Assembly (NCBI GenBank): GCA_949287055.1
Contig: CASEEY010000002.1
Location: 1-38,175 of the forward strand
Reading direction: 5' to 3'
Source of the DNA: an uncultured Collinsella sp.
GTDB lineage: Bacteria > Actinomycetota > Coriobacteriia > Coriobacteriales > Coriobacteriaceae
DNA length: 38,175 nucleotides
Both the position numbers and the translations under genes were made by a program. Shown here in pieces: positions 1 to 9,015 of this stretch (its first letter is position 1; the number at the start of each line of letters is the position of its first letter). The notes under the pieces are model-generated. The model made no database searches. It was not told where the DNA came from and was given only the letters and a program-made list of their open reading frames with translations.

Positions 1-108
1 CCGACCATCCACATGTGGACCGAGCTCGATGGGCTCATCTCCCGCTATCTGGACGGCGTGACCCTGGCGGACCTGGCCGCCTCGCCCCGAGGGATCGACT
101 GCCTCTAG
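1..108 (+). CDS. 3' end of an unidentified gene (partial)
   Basis: Frame 1 is open from the window edge to a TAG stop at 106-108 and gives 35 residues ending in SPRGIDCL. The gene begins outside the window. The residues show no motif that I recognise: a short amphipathic stretch (LISRYLDGVTLADLAA) that could be a C-terminal helix. It converges on the minus-strand membrane protein that ends 12 bases further on. Being coding is supported only by the open frame and codon use, so the function is left open. Confidence 0.45.
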   Translation, partial: PTIHMWTELDGLISRYLDGVTLADLAASPRGIDCL

Positions 109-120
109 GACCTGGGTCCC

Positions 121-495
121 TTACGCCTGCGCGTCCTGCGTCACCATGTTGAGGATGCCGCCGACGATGCTGATGACGATCGCACCGAAAAACGCCGCCC
201 AAAAGCCATCGATCGCGATGCCCGCTCCGAGCAGGTTCAGGGAGAACCAGCTCGCAAGCTCGAGCATGAGCCCGTTGATGACAAGCTGAAACACGCCGAG
301 CGTCAGGATGGTCACCGGGAGGGACACGATGGTGAGCAGGGGCTTGACGAGTGCGTTGACCAGGCCGAGGAACAGCCCGACAAACGCGAAGCACAACCAG
401 GGATCCGCCTGCCCGAAGGGCTCGATACCCGGCACGATGTAGGCCGCGATGGATATGGCGATGGAAATGAGCAACCAATTGAGGATGAAGCGCAT
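121..495 (-). CDS. Phage holin family 4 / YvlD-like small membrane protein
   Basis: A 124-residue integral membrane protein with four hydrophobic segments (about residues 7-24, 32-52, 55-77 and 88-115). The central stretch LVNALVKPLLTIVSLPVTIL followed by TLGVFQLVINGLML is the signature of the Phage_holin_4_2 family (PF04020), which includes Bacillus YvlD. Despite the name, members are ordinary chromosomal genes with no demonstrated lytic role, and nothing phage-like lies nearby. The ATG at 495 is preceded by AAAGGCGG at about nine bases. Location in the cytoplasmic membrane is inferred from the hydrophobic segments; the molecular function is unknown. Family assignment is confident. Confidence 0.85.
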   Translation of the reverse strand: MRFILNWLLISIAISIAAYIVPGIEPFGQADPWLCFAFVGLFLGLVNALVKPLLTIVSLPVTILTLGVFQLVINGLMLELASWFSLNLLGAGIAIDGFWAAFFGAIVISIVGGILNMVTQDAQA

Positions 496-586
496 GGGCG
501 CCGACCGCCTTTCTGGGGGCCTGCCGCCGCGAAGCGGGGCGTATCATGGGTGAGAAGATTGTGAGCCATGCGAAAAGGGGTTGCCG

Positions 587-1639
587 GTGCGAGACGGGAT
601 GAGTCATCAAAAACCCAGACCGCCCGCGCCCACGGTGTGTCCGGACGGCGGGCGCGAGCTCGCGTTCACGGCGTTTGACACCGAGGTGCGCCTGCGGGTC
701 TACCCGGCGCCGGCGCGCCCGGGCGCCGACGTCTCGCCTGCCGCGCTCGACGCCGCGCTCGCGACATGCCGGATGCGGTGCGCATATTTCGAGGGCATCC
801 TTTCGCGTACCCGCCCCGAGTCCGACATCGCCCGCGCCCATCGCGCGGCGCCGTGTCCGGTGCCGGTGGCGCCCGAGACCGCCGAGGTGGTCCGGCTGGC
901 GCTCGGGTACTGCGAGCGGAGCCGAGGCCTGTTCGATATCACCATGGGCACGGTGACGTCGCTATGGGACTTCCACGCCGGTCGCGTCCCGACGGCGCTC
1001 GCGCTCGCGCGCGCCCTGCCGCATGTCGACTATCGGCTTGTCGAGGTGAGTCCGCCGGGCAGCGCGCCGACCTTGGCGATCGGAGACCCCGAAACCGTCC
1101 TTGACCTCGGAGGCATCGCGAAGGGCTATATCGCCGACGACCTCGCGGCGCTGCTGGAGCGCGCGGGCGTGGGCCGCTTCGCGTTGAATCTCGGCGGCAA
1201 CGTGATGCTGCGCGGCGGACGCCCGCCGCGCGCCGACGACGCGGAGGCGGCGCCGCTGCCCTGGAGAACCGGGATCGCCGACCCCTTCGATGCGGCGCGC
1301 TTCTGCGCGGTGGTCGACGTCGTGGACGGCTCGGTGGTCACGAGCGGGGCGCGCGAGCGGAGCTTCGTCAAAGGCGGCAGGGTCTACCATCACATCTTGG
1401 ATCCTGCGAGCGGCATGCCGGCGCAAAGCGACGTGGCGAGCGCGACCGTCGTTGCCGACCGCTCGCTCGACTGCGACGGCTATTCGACGACCCTGTTCAT
1501 GCTGGGGGCACGGGAAGCCCTGGCGTTCGCCGAGGAGGTCAGCGGCATCGATGCGCTGATCGTCGACGACCGCGGGCGCCTCAGCTGGACGAGCGGGCTT
1601 GCCGGCCGCGTGCACGCTTCCGTGCGGCCGCGGCGATAG
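587..1639 (+). CDS. apbE: FAD:protein FMN transferase (ApbE family)
   Basis: ApbE proteins transfer FMN from FAD to a Thr/Ser of target flavoproteins, or bind and hydrolyse FAD. The family landmarks appear in order: GLFDITMGTVTSLWDF, the FAD-binding LDLGGIAKGYIADDLA, ALNLGGNVMLRGG, SVVTSGARERSF, HHILDPASGMPA, and the metal-binding end CDGYSTTLFMLG. In most members the last motif reads ADALST; here a Gly replaces the Ala, while the Asp and Thr are kept. No signal peptide or lipobox is visible, although many bacterial ApbE proteins are exported, so this one is probably cytoplasmic. The start is uncertain: GTG 587 lies six bases after AAAAGGGG; TTG 581 is too close to it and ATG 599 is rather far. 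No recognisable flavoprotein partner is adjacent. Confidence 0.88.
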   Translation: MRDGMSHQKPRPPAPTVCPDGGRELAFTAFDTEVRLRVYPAPARPGADVSPAALDAALATCRMRCAYFEGILSRTRPESDIARAHRAAPCPVPVAPETAEVVRLALGYCERSRGLFDITMGTVTSLWDFHAGRVPTALALARALPHVDYRLVEVSPPGSAPTLAIGDPETVLDLGGIAKGYIADDLAALLERAGVGRFALNLGGNVMLRGGRPPRADDAEAAPLPWRTGIADPFDAARFCAVVDVVDGSVVTSGARERSFVKGGRVYHHILDPASGMPAQSDVASATVVADRSLDCDGYSTTLFMLGAREALAFAEEVSGIDALIVDDRGRLSWTSGLAGRVHASVRPRR

Positions 1640-1705
1640 ACCGCCGCCCGCCAAAGGTCGCGGTGCCGCTCGCCGCCGGATACCGTGATACTTTAGCGCG
1701 GTGGT

Positions 1706-1722
1706 GTGATACACTGCATCAC
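1706..1722. promoter_or_regulatory. Palindrome GTGAT-N7-ATCAC upstream of the TrpR-like gene
   Basis: A perfect five-base inverted repeat with a seven-base spacer lies about 97 bases upstream of the YerC/TrpR-like start codon. Another GTGATAC occurs at about 1685-1691, and TACACT inside the palindrome could serve as a -10 element. The spacing suits a dimeric helix-turn-helix regulator, and autoregulation by the downstream gene is possible. This is inference from symmetry only. Confidence 0.2.
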
Positions 1723-1818
1723 GTGGCCGTGTCTTGTCGGGTGTTGGATATTTTGAGCCCCCAATACGCGTATGCCAGTATCAATCCGAGCCGATATGAG
1801 CTGATTTGGCGGTGCCGT

Positions 1819-2130
1819 ATGAATATCGAAAAGATGTATGAGCGAAGCGACGTCCAGCAGCTCGTGCGCGCGATGCTGCTGCTCGATGACGAGGACGATG
1901 TGCGGGCCTTCCTGACCGACCTGTGCACGCCGCGCGAGATCTGCGATTTCGGGCAGCGCCTTCAGGTTGCCCGCTTCCTTGACGAGGGTGAGCCCTACGT
2001 TGAGGTCCAGGCGCGGACCGGCGCGTCGTCCACCACGGTGAGCCGTGTGTCCAAGGCGCTCAACGGCGAGCACGGCGGGTATCGTCGCGTCCTTATCAAG
2101 CTCGAGGACCAGGAGCGCGGCCGGGCGTAG
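1819..2130 (+). CDS. YerC/YecD-type TrpR-like DNA-binding regulator
   Basis: A 103-residue all-helical protein of the TrpR/YerC-YecD family. The helix-turn-helix spans roughly residues 48-85: EICDFGQRLQVARFL, then VEVQARTGASSTTVSRVSKA, ending in the typical LNGEHGGYR. Trp repressor controls tryptophan operons in enterobacteria; the ligand and targets of the YerC branch are not settled, so no effector is assigned. The frame is open from 1663, but the extra upstream residues resemble no family member, and homologues begin near MNIEKMYERSD, so ATG 1819 is chosen even though its ribosome-binding site is weak. A strong hairpin follows the stop, so the gene is probably transcribed alone. Confidence 0.85.
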   Translation: MNIEKMYERSDVQQLVRAMLLLDDEDDVRAFLTDLCTPREICDFGQRLQVARFLDEGEPYVEVQARTGASSTTVSRVSKALNGEHGGYRRVLIKLEDQERGRA

Positions 2131-2152
2131 CGGCCGCAGCGAAGATGGCAAC

Positions 2153-2190
2153 GAGGCGTCCTGCATCCCATCGTCGGTGCAGGGCGCCTC
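2153..2190 (+). terminator. Rho-independent-like terminator after the TrpR-like gene
   Basis: GAGGCGTCCTGCA at 2153-2165 pairs with TGCAGGGCGCCTC at 2178-2190 (13 pairs with one G-T), followed by the moderately T-rich TTCCTGTGT. It lies 22 bases after the stop codon. Confidence 0.6.
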
Positions 2191-2251
2191 TTCCTGTGTC
2201 GCGCCTGAGCGTTTTGGCGCAAGCGGCGCGCTGCGTGTCCGCGCGGGCGTG

Positions 2252-2257
2252 TAGGAT
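2252..2257 (+). promoter_or_regulatory. Possible -10 element of the addBA operon
   Basis: TAGGAT lies 42 bases before the addB start, a distance repeated for several other genes here. No convincing -35 hexamer is seen, so this is only a candidate. Confidence 0.3.
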
Positions 2258-2299
2258 AGGTGCAAGCGAATCTGTACGAAGTCGATCCGTGGGAGGGCC

Positions 2300-5269
2300 A
2301 TGTCGGTACGAATCGTGAAGACGCACCCGGGCGTCGTCCCGGGCGATGCTGAACTCGACCTGATCCGTCGGGGCGTCTCCCAATGGGGGCGGTGCACGCT
2401 GCTTGCACCCTCGCTGGCTGAGCGCGATCAGGTGCGGCGCAGCCTCGCGCGCGCCGGCGTGGGCGTGTGCATCGACGCCACCGTTGTGCCGGCATGGATC
2501 GAGAGCCTGTGGGAGCTGCTCGGCGACGGCAGCCATCTGTGCTCAGGCGTCCAGCGCCAGCTCGTCATGGCCGAGCTCGTGCGCACGAGCGCGCCGGAAG
2601 ACCTGGCGCCCCTGCGCGCGAACCCCGGCACGGTGCGGCTGCTCGCCGCCATGGCGCGCGATCTTTTGCCCTACGCTGGCGCCTCGGCGGCGTCTGGGGC
2701 CTCGGATGGGGCGGCGGCATCCGTGCTCGCCTGTCTTCGCCGGTACGCCGACGCCCTGGCGGACCGCGGGCTTACCGAGCCCTCGTGCGCGGCGGCCACG
2801 TTGGCCGAAGCGCTCGCCGCCTCACCGGTCGCCTGCGCGCGCTTCGTCGTGCTGCGCGGTATCACGACGCTGCCTGCCTATCTGATGCGGCTGCTCGCTT
2901 CCGTCGCTGCCGCGGGGGAGGCCGTGGTGCTGCTCGCCGGCGAACAGGCCGCATGGAGCGACGAGCTTGCCGCGGCGTTTGCGAACCTTGGCTGCGACGT
3001 CGCCATCGAGGAATGCATCGACGGGCACCCCACTGCCCCGTGCGCGACGCCGACGTTCTTGGAGGTCTTCGGTCCTCATGCCCGGTCCCGCGCGTATGCT
3101 GACGCGATCGCGCGCGCCGGAGCGGACGGTGCGCGCAGCGCAGCTGTCGCCTCGGCGCATGCGAGCGAGCTGGCGGATGCGCTTGCGCCCTATCTTGCCG
3201 CGCGCGGCATCCCCTTTGAGCTCACCCGGTTCGTGCGATTCGGCCAGACGGCGTTCGGCCGGCAGCTGCGCGCCCTGTCGGACCTCGTCGCACGCATGCG
3301 CGCGGACGAGGAGCAGACGGGGTCGGCGCTGGAATGGTGGCCTGCTCCCGAGCTCACCGACTGGCTCTATTCGCCGCTGTCGGGCGCGGATGCGCTCCTC
3401 GCGCGCTCGTTTGACAAGAAGGTGCGTGCGACGCGCTCCCTGGGCGTCCAGGGTGTTCTGCGCGAGCTGCAAAGCGTTCAGTCGCGCACCGCCGCGGCGC
3501 GCCGCAAGCTCGCCGACGGCCATCCGTTTGCCCGCGTGCCCGCCGTCTGTGCCGATGTCGTGCGCTTTCTGTGGCAAGATCGGCCGGTCTCGGCCATCAA
3601 GGCGATGCTCGAGGTGCTCGAGGTGCTGCCCGCCGCATCGCTTGGCTCCGTGGCGGGAACCTGCCGCGTGACGTGCGAGCGCGCGATGGCGCGCCGTGCG
3701 CTCGAGGTCGTCGCCGACGAGGCGCGCGCCCTCGGCGTATCGCAGGCGAGCGCCGTGGAGTCCCTTGACGGCCTGTGCGTCGTCTCGCGCGAGCGCGCGA
3801 GCGCATCTCCTGCGGTCGAGAACCCTGCCATCGAGGTGTCTTTCATGACGCTCGCCGACGCCGCGGCGCTGCCGGGCGGCTCGGTCGACTTCATGCTCGT
3901 CGCCGACGTGGACGTTGCGAGCTATCCGCTCTCCCACGACGAGGGGGCGCGTGCGTCCCTGGCAGATCTCCTCGGTGCGCCGACGCTCTCCCTCGAACCC
4001 ATCGCCCGCGTCCGCGACCTTATGGGTCGCGCTCGCGCGGCGGCGCGTTCATGCACGTTGGCCCGCGTCACCCACGACCGGCAGGCCAAGGACCGCTATC
4101 CCGCCGCGATCTGGACCGAGCTGCTCGCCGCGCTCGGCGAGGGGGCCTCGATCGTGCGCGAGGGCGAGCAGGACGTTGCGGGCGATTTCGATCCTGTCGG
4201 CGCCGGCTCCTGGGCGACGGAGCGTATCGCCTGTCTGCCTCCCCAGCAGCTGGACGAGGCGGCCGCCCGCTATATGGTGCTCATGCGCCGCACCGATAAG
4301 GGAGCGCTCGAGCCGCGTCAGTTCTCGGCGTCGCAGATCGAGATGTACTCGTCGTGCCCGCTGTGCTGGTTCATGTCCTCGCGCGTGCGCCCCGCCGTCA
4401 TCGATGCCGGCTTCACCAATATGGAGAAGGGCAACTTCGTGCACGACGTCATGGACCGCTTCCATGAGCGCCTGGTGTCCGGCGGCGCGCGGCGCGTGAC
4501 GCCCGAGAACCTCGCTTCCTCGCTCGATTTGCTCGACGAGGTGTTCGCCGAGGTGCGCGCCGAGCACGCCCGCGGCAAGACGGCGAGCTCGGCGCCGCTC
4601 GTGGCGCTCGGCGCTGGCGAGGAGCGGCAGATCGACGACATCCTGCCCCAGCTGAGGAAGGTGGTGCGCTACGAGGCCGGTGCGCTCGCGCCGTTCGCCC
4701 CCGCCTACCTCGAGTACTCCTTCAACGGGCTGGGGGTTACCTACGCCGGCTACCCACTCGGCGGGCGCATCGACCGCGTCGACGTCGACGCCGCCGGCCG
4801 CGCCGTGGTCATCGATTACAAGCACCGCTCGGACGTGACGCCGTTCAAGCTCGCCGACCCGACGGTTCCCAACAAGAAGACCGGCGAGGTCGTCGCGGAC
4901 GATCCGCGGTGGCTCCCGGAGCATACGCAGACCCTCATCTACGCCCAGGCGCTGCGCCGCTCGCTCGGTCTGGACGTCCGCGGCGCGCTCTACTTCGCCA
5001 CGAAGGGCAAGGTGGCCATGCGCGGCGCCGTGGCCGACGAGCTCGCCGAGGTCGAGCCTGATGACGGGCGCGTACCCGGTCTGCGCGACGGCTTTCCCGG
5101 CGAGCGCGCAGGGGGCACCATGGGCTTCACCGAGCTGCTTGATCGCGTGGAGGGCTCGATCGCGATGCGCCTGGCCGACCTCGCCTCCGGCAAGGTCGCC
5201 GCTTCTGCCGAGCAGCGTCCCAGCTGCGTGCACAACCATCCGATCGGATTCGAACGAAGGGACGCGTGA
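2300..5269 (+). CDS. addB: AddB/RexB-like ATP-dependent nuclease subunit
   Basis: A 989-residue protein that should pair with the AddA-like helicase next to it to unwind and resect double-strand breaks and load recombinase. The C-terminal third carries a PD-(D/E)XK nuclease: entry motif SASQIEMYSSCPLCWF near residue 673, KGNFVHDVMDRFHERL, then GGRIDRVDV and VVIDYKHRS near 837, and the QTLIYAQALRRSLG helix. The N-terminal half resembles an inactivated helicase fold with no obvious Walker A, whereas B. subtilis AddB keeps one. Canonical AddB has four cysteines holding a 4Fe-4S cluster; here the first is present (SSCPLC), but the C-terminal triplet is reduced to a single Cys (PSCVHNHPIGFERR). 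ATG 2300 follows GGGAGG. The end overlaps addA. An unrelated PD-(D/E)XK repair protein is possible, but the pairing with an AddA-type helicase favours AddB. Confidence 0.8.
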   Translation: MSVRIVKTHPGVVPGDAELDLIRRGVSQWGRCTLLAPSLAERDQVRRSLARAGVGVCIDATVVPAWIESLWELLGDGSHLCSGVQRQLVMAELVRTSAPEDLAPLRANPGTVRLLAAMARDLLPYAGASAASGASDGAAASVLACLRRYADALADRGLTEPSCAAATLAEALAASPVACARFVVLRGITTLPAYLMRLLASVAAAGEAVVLLAGEQAAWSDELAAAFANLGCDVAIEECIDGHPTAPCATPTFLEVFGPHARSRAYADAIARAGADGARSAAVASAHASELADALAPYLAARGIPFELTRFVRFGQTAFGRQLRALSDLVARMRADEEQTGSALEWWPAPELTDWLYSPLSGADALLARSFDKKVRATRSLGVQGVLRELQSVQSRTAAARRKLADGHPFARVPAVCADVVRFLWQDRPVSAIKAMLEVLEVLPAASLGSVAGTCRVTCERAMARRALEVVADEARALGVSQASAVESLDGLCVVSRERASASPAVENPAIEVSFMTLADAAALPGGSVDFMLVADVDVASYPLSHDEGARASLADLLGAPTLSLEPIARVRDLMGRARAAARSCTLARVTHDRQAKDRYPAAIWTELLAALGEGASIVREGEQDVAGDFDPVGAGSWATERIACLPPQQLDEAAARYMVLMRRTDKGALEPRQFSASQIEMYSSCPLCWFMSSRVRPAVIDAGFTNMEKGNFVHDVMDRFHERLVSGGARRVTPENLASSLDLLDEVFAEVRAEHARGKTASSAPLVALGAGEERQIDDILPQLRKVVRYEAGALAPFAPAYLEYSFNGLGVTYAGYPLGGRIDRVDVDAAGRAVVIDYKHRSDVTPFKLADPTVPNKKTGEVVADDPRWLPEHTQTLIYAQALRRSLGLDVRGALYFATKGKVAMRGAVADELAEVEPDDGRVPGLRDGFPGERAGGTMGFTELLDRVEGSIAMRLADLASGKVAASAEQRPSCVHNHPIGFERRDA

Positions 5270-8200
5270 CGGACATGGACCTCTCATCGCTCATGCCGCA
5301 GCAGCGCGAGATCGTCACCACGCTCGACGGTCCGCTGTTCGTATCCGCAGGCGCGGGCTCGGGCAAGACGTTTACGCTCACGCGGCGCATCCTGTGGGCG
5401 CTCTCCGACGATTCGGGTCCGTATCTGTCGAGCCTCGACCAGGTGCTCGCCATCACGTTCACCCGGGATGCCGCCGCGGAGATTCGCGAGCGCGTGCGCG
5501 CCGCGCTCATCGAGGCGGGCATGGAGCGCGCCGCGCTGTCCGTCGACGACGCGTGGATCTCGACGATCCACGGCATGTGCGCCCGCATCCTCAGGGCGCA
5601 TGCGCTCGAGTTGGGGATCGATCCCGAGTTCGGCATCGTCGAGGACACCGACGAGCTCATCGGTGCCGCGATCGAGCGGGTGCTCGCGCGCGCCGACGAC
5701 GGCGGGGATGCAGCCGGCGAGCTTTCCGCCCTGCTCGCCTGGTATCCGCTCAAGGCCGAGGGCGGCCCTGCCGCTCGTGCGGCTTCCACAAGCGTCGAGG
5801 GCATCGTCCGGCGCCTGCTCGAGCTTGCGTGCACCCTGCCCGACGGCATGGACGGCGTACATCTGCATCGCGGGACCGATGCGGTGGCATCGCTTGCCGA
5901 TGCGTACCGTGCGTGCCTGGACGCAAGCCCCAAGGCCGCGCAGATCGCCCGCGACGCGATGGCGGCCATCGACGCCTACCTGGCAAGCGAGCGCACGGTG
6001 GGCGACGCGGTGCGCTGCATGATGAGCTGCGATATCCCGCGGCCGAGCAAGGCGCTGCCCAAAGAGCAGCTCGACCTGCTGCGCGCCGATGTCGCCAACA
6101 CCTTTACCTGCGCCCTGCTTGCATGTGGGTCCGACGCCCTCGATTCCCTCATGGCGCTCGCGCGCGACGTCGAGGCCGGGTACCGCGCGCTCAAGCGCGA
6201 GGCGTCGGTGCTCGACAACAACGATCTGCTGCGCCTGACCTATCTCGCCCTGCGCGATCGGCCCGCCATCCGCGCGGCGTACGCCGACCGGTTCCGCATG
6301 GTGATGATCGACGAGTTCCAGGATACCGACCAGCAACAGGTCGACCTCATCGGCTTTCTCACGGACGGCGGGCGCCGCCTGTGCACCGTGGGCGACGCGC
6401 AGCAGTCCATCTACCGTTTCCGCGGAGCAGAGGTGGAGGTGTTCCGCCGGCAGGAGCAGAGCATGGCGGCCCCGGCAGCAGCCGGCACCGATGCCGCTGC
6501 CGCTGGCAAGATCGTGCGCCTGGTGAAAAACTTCCGCAGCCATGCCGAGATCTTGGACTACGTCGCCCGCGTCTTCGACGGCGAGCACGGCGGTCTCATG
6601 CGCGGCTTTCTTGATCTCGAGCCCCATGACGAGCGCACCGACGCGCTCGTCGCGCCGGCGTCGCGCCGCCAGGCGCTGCTTGTCGTGGGCGGGGTGCGCG
6701 CCGAGCGCACCGAGATGAAGGCCGCCGCCATCGCCGCGCGCTTCCGAGCGCTCGCCGATGCCGGCCAGCCCGCGGGCGACATGGTGCTGCTGCTGGGCGC
6801 CATGACGCAGGCGGGCGTGTACGCCGAGGCCATTCGCGCGCAGGGACTCGACTGCGTGATCGCGGGAGGGTCCGTGTTCTCGTCGACCCCCGAGGTGGCT
6901 GCCGTGCGCGCGCTCGTGTGGACGCTCGCGAACCCCGCCGACGCCGCCCAGGGCATGGCGCCGCTGCTGACCTCGCCGCTGTTCGCGCTCGGTGCGAAGG
7001 AGCTTTTGGCGCTTGCGACCGCCTATGATCCCGCGACGGGCGAGACGCGCCGCCGCAACCTCGACGCCGGGCTGATGAGCGACGACGATGCGCCGGGCCT
7101 GGAGGGTCTCGCGCTCGTCGAACGGGCGCGCACCGTGCTGCGCGCGGCGCTGGCGCGCGTCGGCCGCGATCCTGTCGCCGACATCGTGCGCGAGGTCGTG
7201 CGCGCATCGGGATGGATGGTGCGCCTGGCCGAGCGCGGTCCCGAGGGGCGCGCCGTCGCCGCGAACGTCCTGAAGGCGCTCGATCTGATCGACGAGGCGC
7301 AGGCCGAGGTCGGCAACGCTCCGCGTGGCGTCGCGCGCGCCTTCGATGCGGCGCTGGCCGCCAAGCAGGCTCCGGGCGCCTTAAACGAGCGGGGGGCCGG
7401 AGCCGTGCGCATCATGACCGTGCACGCGTCGAAGGGCTTGGAGTTCCCCGTCGTCGCGGTCGCCGACTGCTTCACGGTCAAGCGCAGCGCCGATCGCTTC
7501 CAGACGCGCCGTTCGCGCGCGGGCGTCGAGGCGGTGGCGCTGCCCGCTCGGCTGCCGGGCACGGTGCTGGCGGACGGGCGCCATATCACCGACACGAAGG
7601 TCGAGGAGCGCTTCCGCAAGCTGTACGGCACTTGGCTTGCGCCCGATGCCCTCGACGAGGTCTGCGCCACCGGTTCAGCTGCCGAGGCGTTCGTGTCCAT
7701 GCGCGAGGAGTCCCTGAGACGCGAGCTCGAGGAGCGTGCCCGTCTGCTGTACGTGGCCATGACGCGCGCCCGCGAGGTGCTCATCCTAGCGATGGACGCC
7801 GGCATGGGGACGAGGGGGAAGCTGGAGCTCACGTTTGACGACGAGTGCGACCTGACGCGGTCGGTGCTCGAGCGGATTTTGCCCGATGAGGGCCGGCGCC
7901 TCGATGCGGATCGGCTCGTGTTCGCAGGTTCAAAGCCCGGCGACTACGAGCTCATCGCGTGCCGTGACTTCATGTTCGCGGGCGTGGAGTATCCCGCCAA
8001 CGTCGAGGTGGGTGAAAGCGCCGCTCCGGCGGACGCGTCCGCCGAGGGCCCTGACAGCTTCACCTTGGTCTGGCCGAAGCCCGTCGACTGCACCGTGATG
8101 CCCGCCGAGCGGTCCGTCCGCGATGCGTACAGCTACTCGTCGATGTCCGCGGCCCTTCACGAAGAAGGGGAGGACCGCGCCTGTGCACGGGGGCAGGACG

Positions 8201-8868
8201 GCGAGGCGCAGGCGAGCTCCTTGCGCGCCGAGACGGCGCCGGTCGCGGCGGATGGGCCCGCCGCGGCAGGGGCGGCGGCATCGGAGGTGCTCGACGTGAC
8301 CGAGGCGTCCGATTCGGCGCCCGTCGGCGAGCCCGGGGAGGACCCGACGGCTTTGGGCTCGGCGTTCCACGCCGCGGCGCAGTGGCTGATCGAGACCGGT
8401 GCCGAACGCGTGCCGACCGAGCGCATCGACGCGCAGGCGCGCTATTGGGGCACAAGCGAGGCGCAGCGCGTCCGACTCGATGCGGCGCTGCGGCGCTGGG
8501 AGGCGTCGCGGATGCGTGCCGAGCTGAGGTCGTGGCCGTGCGTACGCGCCGAGGTGCCGTTCTTCTCGCTGGGCATGGATGACGACGAGGTCCGGGAGCG
8601 GTTCGGGACGTTTGCCGAGGGTGCGATCGATGCGCTCGCGACCGATCCCGCGCGCCCCGACGAGGCGCTGGTGATCGATTATAAAACCGGCGGCAGCCCG
8701 CAGGAGACGCCGTCCCAGCTGCAGGACAAACATGCGCTCCAGGCGCGCGTCTATGCAGATGTGCTGCATCGGGCCGGCTTTGCGCGCGTGCGCCTCGCGT
8801 TTGTCCGCGTCGAGGTGCCCGATGCGGACGATCCGACGCAGCCGCAGGTCGTGACCTACGACCTCTAG
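5266..8868 (+). CDS. addA: AddA-like UvrD/Rep helicase-nuclease
   Basis: A 1200-residue superfamily 1A helicase with a C-terminal nuclease, the motor subunit of an AddAB/RexAB-type break-processing complex. Motifs in order: Walker A SAGAGSGKTFTLTRR (residues 27-41), Ia ITFTRDAAAEIRERV, IHGMCARILRAH, Walker B MIDEFQDTDQQQ (near 347), III GDAQQSIYRFRGAE, IV KNFRSHAEILDYV, V IMTVHASKGLEFPVV, VI LLYVAMTRAREVL (near 828). The nuclease motif GAIDALATD...VIDYKTGG is near 1125-1140 with its Asp and Lys intact. An Ala/Glu-rich linker of about 60 residues (near 970-1030) separates helicase and nuclease. GTG 5266 overlaps the addB stop (GTGA), implying translational coupling; ATG 5275 is the alternative start. 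Confidence 0.88.
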   Translation: MTDMDLSSLMPQQREIVTTLDGPLFVSAGAGSGKTFTLTRRILWALSDDSGPYLSSLDQVLAITFTRDAAAEIRERVRAALIEAGMERAALSVDDAWISTIHGMCARILRAHALELGIDPEFGIVEDTDELIGAAIERVLARADDGGDAAGELSALLAWYPLKAEGGPAARAASTSVEGIVRRLLELACTLPDGMDGVHLHRGTDAVASLADAYRACLDASPKAAQIARDAMAAIDAYLASERTVGDAVRCMMSCDIPRPSKALPKEQLDLLRADVANTFTCALLACGSDALDSLMALARDVEAGYRALKREASVLDNNDLLRLTYLALRDRPAIRAAYADRFRMVMIDEFQDTDQQQVDLIGFLTDGGRRLCTVGDAQQSIYRFRGAEVEVFRRQEQSMAAPAAAGTDAAAAGKIVRLVKNFRSHAEILDYVARVFDGEHGGLMRGFLDLEPHDERTDALVAPASRRQALLVVGGVRAERTEMKAAAIAARFRALADAGQPAGDMVLLLGAMTQAGVYAEAIRAQGLDCVIAGGSVFSSTPEVAAVRALVWTLANPADAAQGMAPLLTSPLFALGAKELLALATAYDPATGETRRRNLDAGLMSDDDAPGLEGLALVERARTVLRAALARVGRDPVADIVREVVRASGWMVRLAERGPEGRAVAANVLKALDLIDEAQAEVGNAPRGVARAFDAALAAKQAPGALNERGAGAVRIMTVHASKGLEFPVVAVADCFTVKRSADRFQTRRSRAGVEAVALPARLPGTVLADGRHITDTKVEERFRKLYGTWLAPDALDEVCATGSAAEAFVSMREESLRRELEERARLLYVAMTRAREVLILAMDAGMGTRGKLELTFDDECDLTRSVLERILPDEGRRLDADRLVFAGSKPGDYELIACRDFMFAGVEYPANVEVGESAAPADASAEGPDSFTLVWPKPVDCTVMPAERSVRDAYSYSSMSAALHEEGEDRACARGQDGEAQASSLRAETAPVAADGPAAAGAAASEVLDVTEASDSAPVGEPGEDPTALGSAFHAAAQWLIETGAERVPTERIDAQARYWGTSEAQRVRLDAALRRWEASRMRAELRSWPCVRAEVPFFSLGMDDDEVRERFGTFAEGAIDALATDPARPDEALVIDYKTGGSPQETPSQLQDKHALQARVYADVLHRAGFARVRLAFVRVEVPDADDPTQPQVVTYDL

Positions 8869-8879
8869 GGTGCCGAGAC

Positions 8880-8912
8880 GGTGCGGGCGGCGGGGGAGCC
8901 GCTGCCCGCACC
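8880..8912 (+). terminator. Hairpin after addA
   Basis: GGTGCGGGC at 8880-8888 pairs perfectly with GCCCGCACC at 8904-8912, eleven bases after the addA stop. The tail is only weakly T-rich, so termination may not be fully intrinsic. Confidence 0.5.
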
Positions 8913-8967
8913 GCTGTGTGTCTCAAACGTGTTCTTGCCGTCGATATGCATTTTGGCGAATGGTTTG

Positions 8968-8976
8968 TGCTAGGCT
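8968..8976 (+). promoter_or_regulatory. Possible extended -10 for the M81 peptidase gene
   Basis: TGCTAGGCT (TGn plus a -10-like hexamer) lies about 39 bases before the start codon. There is no clear -35 box. Confidence 0.3.
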
Positions 8977-9015
8977 GGCGGGCTTGAGTGACGATGTCGA
9001 TCGCAAGGAGCCGCC

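Noticed and set aside
121-495. Holin as a sign of a prophage
   Set aside because: The family name is historical; no phage structural, integrase or lysin genes are present in the window.
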